Part shown: one piece after another, positions 12,259 through 21,633 of the stretch
Layout of the letters: every line of letters begins with the position of its first letter
How positions within the stretch are numbered: the first letter of the stretch is position 1
NCBI GenBank assembly: GCA_027475525.1
Contig: JAMWFC010000005.1
Location: 1,538,769 to 1,602,768 of the forward strand
DNA from: Macrolepiota albuminosa
Lineage: Eukaryota; Basidiomycota; Agaricomycetes; Agaricales; Agaricaceae
DNA length: 64,000 bases
Reading direction: 5' to 3'
Notes under the pieces: model-generated
Told to the model about the DNA's origin: nothing
What the model saw: only the letters and a program-made list of their open reading frames with translations
The model's database searches: none
Translations under genes and position numbers: made by a program

Positions 12259-12882
12259 GTGCCTGCTACTTTCAACAGGACAATGACCCCAAACACAACT
12301 CCAAGAAGGCTGACAAGTGGTTTGAGGATAACAACTTTGATGTCCTTTGGTGGCCAGCCCAATCCCCTGATCTCAACCCTATTGAACATCTCTGAGAGTA
12401 CCTCAAGGAGCAGCTTAGGCAGTATGAAACACCTCCTTATGGTGTGCATGAAATATGGGAGAGGGTTGCAAAGGAGTGGGATGAAATACCACCAGAGGTA
12501 TGCCAAAGACTAATAAAAAGCATGCCTAGAAGGATTCAAGCAGTTATCAAGGCAAATGGAAAATACCACCAGAGGTATGCCAAAGACTAATAAAAAGCAT
12601 GCCTAGAAGGATTCAAGCAGTTATCAAGGCAAATGGAAGATATACAAAGTACTAAATACTAAAATTAGAGATGCTCAAAAAACTGTCCCAATGAGTGAAT
12701 ATTTTAAAATGGCTATTGCTCCATCAGTTTTGATCTTGATTACATAAACCTAGATTCATTTTATAGCTACGATGCCATAGTATTTTACATGATTTAATTA
12801 GGATTTTATATACTTCTCATCCTTCATGCCAATGTCATCTTTCAAAAAGTATGAAACATTGGGACAGTTTTTTGAGCCACTG
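12259..12882 (+). pseudogene. Tc1-type transposon relic: transposase C-terminus and right terminal repeat
   Basis: Reads FQQDNDPKHNSKKADKWF, then FWWPAQSPDLNPIEHL-like residues (here VLWWPAQSPDLNPIEHL), the last two catalytic positions of a DD34E transposase: exactly 34 residues lie between the D of QDN and the E of PIEH. The conserved W after PIEHL is TGA, a G-to-A nonsense change. A 77-bp duplication breaks the frame at 12561. The right end near 12882 carries a terminal sequence whose reverse complement reads CAGTGGCTCAAAAAACTG, followed by TA. A second inverted copy lies inside at about 12674-12694. The N-terminal half is missing where the chromovirus LTR starts. Confidence 0.85.
12484..12637. 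repeat. 77-bp exact tandem duplication in the Tc1 relic
   Basis: 12484-12560 is repeated without change at 12561-12637. Same period as the twelve other duplications in this window. Confidence 0.95.
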
Positions 12883-12944
12883 TATAAATTCTCCTACCTC
12901 TAGCAACAAGAAATTCCTTGTATATTTTCTAGAGAAAAACCACA

Positions 12945-13020
12945 TGAAAGTAGCATGACAGCTTTTCTTGTTCCCTTTTCCAGAGGAAACAAGTTCTGCT
13001 GCCAGCAGTGCAATGTTGCA
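12945..13020. repeat. Dispersed repeat D, copy 1
   Basis: A stretch of about 75 bp (agcatgacagc ... gaaacaagttctgctgccag) that resembles 20725-20800 in the same orientation. It replaces the expected continuation of the PEBP-like exon 3, so it probably marks the insertion that truncated that gene. Confidence 0.5.
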
Positions 13021-13387
13021 CACAGTGCTGAAGATTAGTGGACCTGCAGTAACTAAAGACACTTTTGTGAGGCCATGATCATGTTCCTGGAATTACCTAC
13101 CATTCATGGGGAGCTGAATGCCTGGTTGGAGAGAGATTTGCTCTCCTGTGGGCCCAGGAAAGGTGACATCTAGAAGTGCCTTTGGTTTAAAGTTGATAGA
13201 CAATGCTGACGGTATCTTGTCTGTATTAATCCAAGGTGGCATGTCATGATCGATCAACGCTTACAGAGGCAGCTTCAAAGGCTTTTTTGACAAGTCCCAG
13301 ACCAAGGCGGTTACCCTGATTACCGTGACTGGCAGCCAGCGTAGTGAAAGGCAGAAGAATGAGACTAAAGAGATTTGAGTGGACCAT
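13021..13387 (-). pseudogene. PEBP-like secreted protein gene, N-terminal part, truncated
   Basis: ATG at 13387. Exon 1 (13387-13265) encodes MVHSNLFSLILLPFTTLAAS, a clear secretion signal, then LGLGLVKKAFEAAS. Exon 2 (13215-13101) reads IPSALSINFKPKALLDVTF and ISLQPGIQLPMN. Exon 3 starts at 13052 with VTAGPLIF. Introns of 49 and 48 bp have GT...AG borders. The order KKAFEAA, IPSxLSINFxPxALLxVTFP, LPxNVTAGP is what I know from fungal extracellular phosphatidylethanolamine-binding-like proteins. The sequence leaves the family right after VTAGPLIFS and runs into repetitive DNA, so the ligand-binding core is lost. A TATA-like ttatatag lies upstream at about 13440. Confidence 0.7.
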
Positions 13388-16327
13388 GGTAAAAGTTTGA
13401 TCTCAGACTAAGGACGTAGACCGAGTAAGCCTTCCGCATCTTATATAGTCTACTCGAGAACTGGGGCGTGTGCCTGACTGCTGAGCGGTTGTTGCAGATA
13501 TTCTGAGCAGCATGGTGAGAAATCATGCGTTTGAGATTATTATTGCGTTCTGGAAGGAAAAAAAGTACATCACACGATTGGTTCGTGTAGCAGATAGATA
13601 AGTGCCAAAATACTTAGAACATGAGCAATCCAATAAGACGGTAGGTTGATGACTCCAGACGCTAGAACCTCGGACACGCTAATACCAAACCTTCGATTTT
13701 AATTTGTGCCCAGAGAGTACTCCGGCACTTCAAAGTCAGTGTCACATACATATGGTTTGTGAAGATTGGAAGACTATGTGATGTGAGGACAGGTCCTATC
13801 CTGTCGAGAGTTTATCTGATGGATCCCATGGAAATGTAATCCTGGAAGCCCAGGGTGGTTTCTAGAATTTTCAAGCGGCACGGATAACTGATTTTTCCAC
13901 TGCATCAACGAAGAGTACACGCAAAAGATGCGCCGGATGAGAATAGTATGTTCAATGACCTTGATAGTTCGTCAGCTTAAAGTTATTGGCTCCTGTACAA
14001 ATCATTGAGAACCGTTAACAATCCTATTGCGACAAAACCCTAATTTTCTGGAAGGTGAATCTAGTAATTGACATAGGAACTTACCATCACCCAATTTAAG
14101 AAAGATCGAACCTACTTAATGGGTGGCCACCATAAGATGAAGTCGGGGCGGATCTGTTACATCTGTTGATGGATATACTTGATGAACTAATGATATGACT
14201 TTCCAGGAGGAACAGCAGTGCCGCGTAGCTCCATGACGCAGAAGGGGGGGTACAGTTACTGATGACGCTACCCGGTTCAACTCAGAGGATACTATGTCAA
14301 CGTTCCAAGACGGTGGTGTGCACCCCCACGGGGGAGGAAGCAAAAGCGCGCGCTCTTCGGGCGACAAATCACAGATCAAGTGACTTTCGGATACTGCTCT
14401 GAACATGTACCTCGTATAGATAGCCACTTTCCAGTTTTAGTTCCGAGTCATCATATGATGGGACGTGTTTAGAACATTGCGCTGCTATTCGCAAGTAACA
14501 TGATCCCAACGTTGAGAACATTAATCATAATAGCATTCAACGACAAACCTGTTGGGAAATGCCATAGCCCATCAAAGACGCCACAATTACTTGACACATT
14601 CTGACTTGCTGTTTGATGGATGGTGGAGGCGAATATCCACAGCGCCGGACAAACAGGAGATAAGGTGGCTGGGCAAGTAGCCCCAAATGGCGAAAGGCGC
14701 ATTGCTCAGCAGGCTCCGTCGTCTACTCGGGTGTTATGGCAATCAGAATTCCGGAGATGCCAAAGCATATAGCGCTCAAGCGACCAGCGCTAGGCGCGGT
14801 ATGTTATTATAATGAAGTATCCAGAACCAAATCATGTTGAGCTCGATGGGGGTGCCACCGATTAATTTTCCACATGTAAAAAAAACCAGTCATCGCCATT
14901 TTCAGCATCGAACCATGTCGAGAATCACGAGGCTTGGTTCTCGTATTTGCCTTATGGTGCATAACTCGTGACGCTTCTTCCTGAACATCAAGTCGGAAGA
15001 TAATGGGCAACGTAATGGTCAGCCTTGACTGATGAGAGCTCGTCAATGATGGATGAAGACTTTGTTAGCACCCTGGAATGTGTGTAACAGATGACATGAG
15101 TCTCGTTGAACATCGATGTACAATGCCCAAATCAGAAAAACAGATGCATTGCACTAGCATCTGCACATAACTCGACTGGAAACTGATTTCTTTGCGGAGG
15201 GGAGACAAAGAGCACTGTAGCATTATACAAGACACTCTTAGCATAAAGAAGCCGAGGCAGGTGATCGAGAAACTGTACAGAATAGGATAGAAGAGAATTA
15301 CCGACGTGGTCTTGAATTTCTGCCGGAACCAATGCCGTATTTCTAGAATGGAGCCCCGATGAGACGACTGGACTTACATAAACATCTAACAGGGACAGAC
15401 GATAGTTGAAAGGAAAGATACATTAATTGACCGGATTTGTATTCCATTCTCAGTGCGCTGAGACAGAGGGGTTAATTGATGCTGTGAATTAGCTGGGAAG
15501 GCGAAGAAGAGAGCGAGCAGTTATAAATAGAATCAACGAATAGAAAATATTGGTATTCCAAAGTAACAGGACCAATCACTTTGCATGCAGTGCGTGAGGA
15601 TAATAATCTGTACGAGGGATCACAAGGTCATGAACATCGGCTGCCTACGTGGACGAAGCCTGAGAAAAGCACATTGCCAAAGCGCCGAAAAAAACATTAC
15701 TTGCCTGCAAAAGGACTACCAATATGGCATATACGAGAAAAAGGTCGTTGCTGTCCCACAGGATGCAACTTCTAGAGTCTTCCCTAAGCCATGGATGGCA
15801 ATTTCTCCGAATCAGCATCTGAAAGTCCCCATGATGAGCTGAAACGTGTTTAATGACGCCGAAGATTGGACCATGTGCTAAAAACATTCAGCGTCTCAAA
15901 TTCGCAAAAGCATTGATATGGAAAGTTTTTGAAGAGGAGACAGCCATTCAAGAGGAAAAGCTGGGTAGGAAGATCTGGATCATGGCGGGCTATGTTGCCT
16001 TCTAACATGTTTGACTCGGCGAATGTGGCCGGGTGGGCGCATTGTTTCAACAGCTTTCACTGCAGAAGAGCGGCATCATGTGTCATCAGGATCTGTGATA
16101 GATGGAGAACCTGAGCATAAGGGAATGGGTTGTTGTTTGTTGGTGTAGACATGATTGATATGGTGATGGAGAGTGATGGGTACATACTTGGATTTTCTCT
16201 CATCTGTCTTTTCTTTGTTGGTCGTATTCTTGCGGCTTTCCTCTGCAACCTGCTGTGTGCAGTTGATCACGCTCCTTTCAGCTGGCAGTCGGCCGTCTAG
16301 CCTGCTCCCGCCTGCGCAAATCCCGCC
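13388..16327. other. 2.9 kb without a gene I can recognise
   Basis: Base composition is host-like, not AT-rich as in the transposon debris. Several minus-strand reading frames of 60-100 residues occur (14116-14427, 15132-15332, 15645-15887, 15850-16050), but none shows a domain I know and I could not link them into a convincing spliced gene. It may contain an unrecognised short gene or gene remnants. The last about 200 bp should hold the promoter of the mucin-like gene at 16328. Confidence 0.4.
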
Positions 16328-19300
16328 ATGCGTCCTTGTATTTATGTTGCCACGCTTGCGCTCGCCTTGAGCAGCGCCCATGCCCAGCAAATCGCTCCCC
16401 ATCCCCGCCGTGCCCTCTCAAACAAGCTCCAGAGGCGCCAGATCCTCACCAACATTGCAGAGTCTGCTTTAGGTCTGCTCTCTTCCATCTCATCCTTTCA
16501 TCGCATCTCACCCACCCTCAGATGATGTTGATTTATTGGACAATGTCTTGGGGCTGCACCGTGCTACCTCCTCTCCTACTCAATCTTCGTCCTTCAACAT
16601 TCTGCCTGTCTCACCCAGTCCGTCTGACACCGTCACTCGCCGGTCCACGTCGACGTCTTCTTCCATCACGTCAGCACAGACGGCAGCCTCGGACTCGCCT
16701 ACTTCTTCTCATCTAAGCTTTACGAAATCTTCGAGACCATCCACGACTACCTTTTCCTCTTCCTCATCAGAATCTGCCGCTACAAATACAAGGGGCCATG
16801 GTACCATCGTCAGTACCGGCGACGGGGAGAGCACCAGCGAAGGTTTGGGCCAACACCGCACAAGCATAACATCTGTTTTGCCTGCCACCTCAGTTGTCTC
16901 TGACAGTCGTGGGCCAACGAGTGCTCCGACGCCTTTACCTCAAAAGCCAACATCCGGCTCGACTTCAAATTCGGAATCGTCAAACATTAAGTCCTCGCTG
17001 TCTCGCACTTTGGCAAGTTTGACTACGTCCGCGGAGTCGTCCACCGAGACAAACTCGGACAATGTCCAAACTACGTCTCATAATCACTCACCCACGTCCA
17101 AGGCGAGCTCGGAGGCTGTTGCAACCACGTCGGATCTTTCAACTACTAATAGTCAGACTAGTATTCACGGCCCGTCTTCCTCTCCCACGACAAGTTCTGA
17201 ATCTGTTCCAACCACGTCTGATGCCACTAGCCACGCTCCCAGTTTTACCCCCAAGATAACCTCGGATTCTTCGGCTACTACTAGTCAGACTGTTACTGAC
17301 GGCCTGCCTTCCGCGACAAGCTCTGAACCTGTTCCAACGTCGGATACTACTATCCAGGTAGTCAGACTGTTACTGACGGCCTGCCTTCCGCGACAAGCTC
17401 TGAACCTGTTCCAACGTCGGATACTACTATCCAGGCTCCTCATCATACCGATAATCCGATTTTTGACCATCATCATCATCATCACCCTCCCTCTTCGGTA
17501 TCTGGTACAACTTCATCGGATTCTTTGACTAGTAGTCAGATTTTCACTGATACCCATGGCCCGCATCATTCCTCCGGTGCCAACTCGGCCACTGTTTCAA
17601 CCACGTCAAGTTCTTCGAGGACTATTGTCCAAACTCCCACCAGGACCCAAGGCCCTATTCTTTCCATCATCTCGGAAGTCACGAGCGCTATCCTTCCTCA
17701 CCCTCACACTCGTCCCACCGAGACAGCCTCTGTATCTGGTCCAACTTCATCGGATGCTGTGACTAGTAGTCAAATTTCCAGTCAAGGCCCTATTATTTCC
17801 ATCATCTCGGAAGTCACGAGCGCTCTTCACCCTCACCCTCACACTCGTCCCACTGAGACAGCCTCTGTATCTGGTCCAACTTCATCGGATGCTGTGACTA
17901 GTAGTCAAATTTCCAGTCAAGGCCCTATTATTTCCATCATCTCGGAAGTCACGAGCGCTCTTCACCCTCACCCTCACACTCGTCCCACTGAGACAGCCTC
18001 TGTATCTGGTCCAACTTCATCGGATGCTGTGACTAGTAGTCAAATTTCCAGTCAAGGCCCTATTATTTCCATCATCTCGGAAGTCACGAGCGCTATCCTT
18101 CCTCACCCTCACACTCGTCCCACCGAGACAGCCTCTGTATCTGGTCCAACTTCATCGAATGCTGTGACTAGTAGTCAAATTTCCAGTCAAGGCCCTATTA
18201 TTTCCATCATCTCGAAAGTCACGAGCGCTCTCCACCCTCACACTCGCCCCACCGAGACAGCCTCTGCATCTGGTCCAACTTCATCGGATGCTGTGACTAG
18301 TAGTCAAATTTCCAGTCAAGCTCCTGGCAGTCAAGGAGGCCCTATTTCTTCCATCATCTCACAAATCGAGAGCATTCTTTCCCCCCACAGTAGCTCCACG
18401 AAGACAGCCTCGGTATCTGTTTCAACCACATCAGAGTCTTTGACTAGTACTAGCCAGACTGCTACTGGTAGTCAGGACACGTTGTCTTCCACTCGCTCTC
18501 GGACTCGTTCCGATTCTCATCCCTCGAGTACTACCGAGGTTCCTTCCTCGATTACGACGTCGTTTTCACATGGGTCTACAGTGGTTCCTCCTAGTTCTTA
18601 CTCTTCAGTCACTCCTTCATCTCTGCCAGTATCAGGTAATTCTTCATCTGTTAGCGCAAGCATCCACACCGTCTCCCCGTCGGTTTCGAGTTCTCAGTCA
18701 CCTTTGCCATCCAGCAGCAGCCGCAACAGCAGTATCGTAATCACCTTCCCCAGTCCCATTCCTTCCAGCTCAGGCGTAAATCCTGGTACAGGTAGCGGGT
18801 TCACGACATCTCACCTTCGCACAACTACTGCGGTCTCGGTAACGTCGGATCTCTCTTTCGTGCTGTCAGTGTCCTCACTGGTGGTGGCACCTTTGGCCAC
18901 TACAACGTCGTCGCCGACTATTACGAATCCTGATATGGCCATGACTACCCTTGAACCGATATCCGAGTCAGGTCCCCAGATCACAAGTCTGCCTGTTCAG
19001 CCACTGCCCACGGGACTTCCAGTAAGGATCTATCCACCAACTCTGTTAGATTCCAGCCAGGTTCCGAGCCAATACGTAGCGATCAGTATTCTTTTTAACG
19101 AGGCGTTAAACTGGCCCTTCGTCGTGAAGCATCAAGTTTCTTCTAGTCAGATATTTGCTTTGCTTCCTGTAATCATCCAAACCGCATTAAATATCACAGG
19201 TAAGATTCATGCTCCATTTCTAATCATCTCAATTAAACCTCATTACTTCCAGCTGCTCAGGTGGAAACATTCGCGCTGCAAGTATTTGTTCCCGCCACAT

Positions 19301-19929
19301 ACACCGGCCCCAAGGACGAGAACCAGCTTGGCACAACCTATATTGGATACATCTCCGGCGACCTAGTGGGGCCGCTCGAAGCCATGATCAAGAACAAGAA
19401 ATCGAAGTTCTATACTGGAGTTTCTAATCCCGTCGCTCAAGATCTCGCGAGTCACGTCGACTCCGGCTTCAGCCTCAATGCTATCCCGAGCCCTGAAGGC
19501 GCAGGCTCAGTGGGTGCACCGAATCCAAGTTCAGGCGCTACTTCAGAAAGCGGTAAATCAAGACAGGATGCCATCATCGGTGTCGTCAGTGCTCTTGGCG
19601 GCATTGCCCTCCTGGTTCTTGCGTTCCTCCTCTATCGTTCGTGGAAACGCCGCCGTGAACTCGCCCATCGCCGTATTTCCGACCCGCCCAACGATGAGTC
19701 CGTCGGCGTTCGTCCCGAGGGACGAGATTTCGATCAGGATAGCGTGGGAGGACAACGCCGTCGCAGCTTCTACTATGCAGAGGACTCGTTGCGTGGGTTC
19801 CAACAGCAGAGCACCGCTGCTGACAGCAACCCCAGCGTGTCGCCACAACAGAGCATGGTTCAGAGGCGAAATCTCACCACCAACATGATATCAACACCGG
19901 TCCTTCGCGAGAGCAGCTTGCAATGGTAG
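16328..19929 (+). CDS. Transmembrane mucin-like surface protein (signalling-mucin type)
   Basis: Three exons: 16328-16472, 16522-19199 and 19253-19929, with GT...AG introns of 49 and 53 bp. The start MRPCIYVATLALALSSAHAQ is a signal peptide. A long Ser/Thr-rich region follows, with five tandem 45-residue units (17651-18319). Then comes a conserved-looking extracellular block (YPPTLLDSSQVPSQYVAI to SHVDSGFSLN). One membrane segment (IIGVVSALGGIALLVLAFLL) is followed by a basic stop-transfer KRRRE and a cytoplasmic tail of about 100 residues. This architecture fits fungal signalling mucins of the Msb2 type at the plasma membrane; the Msb2 link is inference. A 77-bp duplication at 17359 breaks exon 2. 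Leaving it out gives one frame of 1140 residues, so the break is probably not real. Confidence 0.8.
17282..17435. repeat. 77-bp exact tandem duplication in the mucin gene
   Basis: 17282-17358 is repeated exactly at 17359-17435. It shifts the frame by two and ends the reading frame at 17528. Skipping one copy joins the frame precisely to the one that continues to 19199. Confidence 0.95.
17651..18319 (+). repeat. Coding minisatellite, 4 x 135 bp + 129 bp
   Basis: Units start at 17651, 17786, 17921, 18056 and 18191, each beginning with codons for GPI(I/L)SIIS. Each unit is 45 residues and ends SSDAVTSSQISSQ; the fifth lacks two residues (HP). Units differ by few bases, so recent homogenisation is likely. 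The period is a multiple of three, unlike the 77-bp duplications, so this one is a true protein repeat. Confidence 0.93.
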
Positions 19930-20540
19930 ACCACTTCCCCCTGGTACACTATATGACCTCTTTTTCTTCTTCTTTTCTTTTGTTTTGCTTTGGATGGAGC
20001 GCTTCTTTTGATTTGATTTTTCAGCACCGCTGCGAATGTTAAGAAAATTATGCCAACATATACCTGTTCTTTATTCCGTTCGCCCGGTACAATTTTATGC
20101 TCTTTGTACGTTTCTTGCCGGGACGACCCATGGGTATGGTTATTTATATATTGGAGGTATCAGCCTCTAGTTCCTATCAGAACTCTTGCGTTATACATAT
20201 CCACAGTACAATTTCTGCCATCGATATCGACTTTTTCGGGTTACACTACGTAGTTGCATGCTGGCCAGGCCCCTGTGGTGTAACCAGTCGTGCGCCTCAA
20301 TTGTTTCACTAATTTGTAGAAGCTGTTTTTCCTGATGTGTCGTTTTTCCATTGAATGCTAATGGTTTTTGTTCTATTGTGATGTTTTCTTGGTTAATTTC
20401 TGCAAGTGCTGTGCCGACTACGACATCGGATCGATCACGCACAGTAAATGATGGAAGATAAAGGGAATGAGGATACAGCGGTGATTAAATATGCAATGTT
20501 TGGGAATGCACCAAATAATCAATCGACAGACAGACCCATC

Positions 20541-20717
20541 ATACATTAACATATTTCTCAAGGAAAAAGGCTTAAGACAATGAGAAATGCCTTTTTCCAA
20601 GGTTCCAAGGTAAAAAGTGGACAAAGAAGTAGTATGACACATTTCTTTGGCAACTTTTTGCCTTAAAAAAGGCATTTTTCCATTGTCTCAAACCTTTGTC
20701 CCTTGGAAATATGTATG
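20541..20717. mobile_element. Fold-back (MITE-like) element
   Basis: Two inverted arms of about 50 bp: 20541-20598 (catatttctcaaggaaaaag...) and 20665-20717, whose reverse complement reads catatttccaagggacaaag. They enclose a loop of about 65 bp. No coding capacity. It could be a non-autonomous DNA transposon. The ends atacat/atgtat are themselves inverted, but a target duplication is not clear. Confidence 0.6.
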
Positions 20718-20724
20718 TTGGAAA

Positions 20725-20800
20725 TGGCATGACACATTTCTTCATCACTTTTTCTGATGGAAACAGGTTCTGGTGCCAGCAGTGTGTTTTTACCTAGTGT
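20725..20800. repeat. Dispersed repeat D, copy 2
   Basis: Similar to 12945-13020: atgacacatttcttc and gaaacaggttctggtgccag align with atgacagcttttctt and gaaacaagttctgctgccag. Confidence 0.5.
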
Positions 20801-21633
20801 TTCTTCAAAATTCTCTGCAATTTCCTGAAGTTATTTCCTCTGATGTACTATAGAAATGGAAGAATCCCATTCTGGAACATACATAGAGCTGACTGCTATG
20901 GAAGATCTACAATATCATTCCCTATCTTGTCTTTCAATGCCAAAACAAACTCCCACTCAGCACCAAGTTCCTTCAGATCTGCAAAAATTGAAAAAGTGGA
21001 AAGGGTTCCCTAAAAGAATGCTCCATCAAACAGAAAATGTTGTCCTGCCATAAGATATGGTAAGTACAAGTCTCAAGTCATCCCACTAATCATATAGAGG
21101 TCCTATTAAAGCAGATCTTGACAAAGATGGGCATTGTGACAAGAAGAGACCGAAAAAATGGTCTGAAGACAAGGACTAGAACAGCCATGTTGTCATTTCG
21201 AATTCAATACATCAATTGCTCCTAATTACCACATGGTAGTGATGCATGATTTTTCTTTGAGCCCAGGCACACCTTAAGGCCGGTGTCTGAGACATGCCAT
21301 AAATTCACTCATCTTCACAGTACCAGTTGGCAGGGAACTTCTGTGCAATGCTTAATGCTGAAAAGTGCAAGATTAAGGGTATCTGGTCTTCGAACAAAGG
21401 TGTTATTCTTTTAAATCATTACGATTTCCAGGGGGCTAAGCGAAAAATGAAGCCTCGCACCCCCTATTTCTTCCTCATATTGGCATAGAATTGATTTGAA
21501 TAGTATTTATGCTAGACCTACCTATTGGCATCAGTCAAATAATTTTGCATTTTATTTTATCCAGTGACGAAGAATAGATTAAATCTGAACGCGCTTATCG
21601 TGACTTTTCTGGTTTGTTGATATGTCAGCTGGT

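Larger units (their letters stand above)
19930..21633. other. Gene-free stretch between mucin and MFS genes
   Basis: Holds the 3' flank of the mucin gene (a T-rich stretch at 19960-20000), a fold-back element (20541-20717), a second copy of repeat D (20725-20800) and about 800 bp in which I see nothing coding. The minus-strand MFS gene ends at 21634. Confidence 0.5.

Noticed and set aside
13900..16060. A spliced minus-strand gene from the open frames at 14116-14427, 15132-15332 and 15645-16050
   Set aside because: No domain recognised and no consistent chain of splice sites; left as unassigned.
17460..17500. A functional His-rich metal-binding site (six His codons)
   Set aside because: It is a short run in a low-complexity mucin region; no further support.
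17651..18319. A CRISPR-like or satellite array
   Set aside because: The units are 135 bp, contiguous, in frame and translate into a Ser/Thr-rich protein repeat; no spacers.
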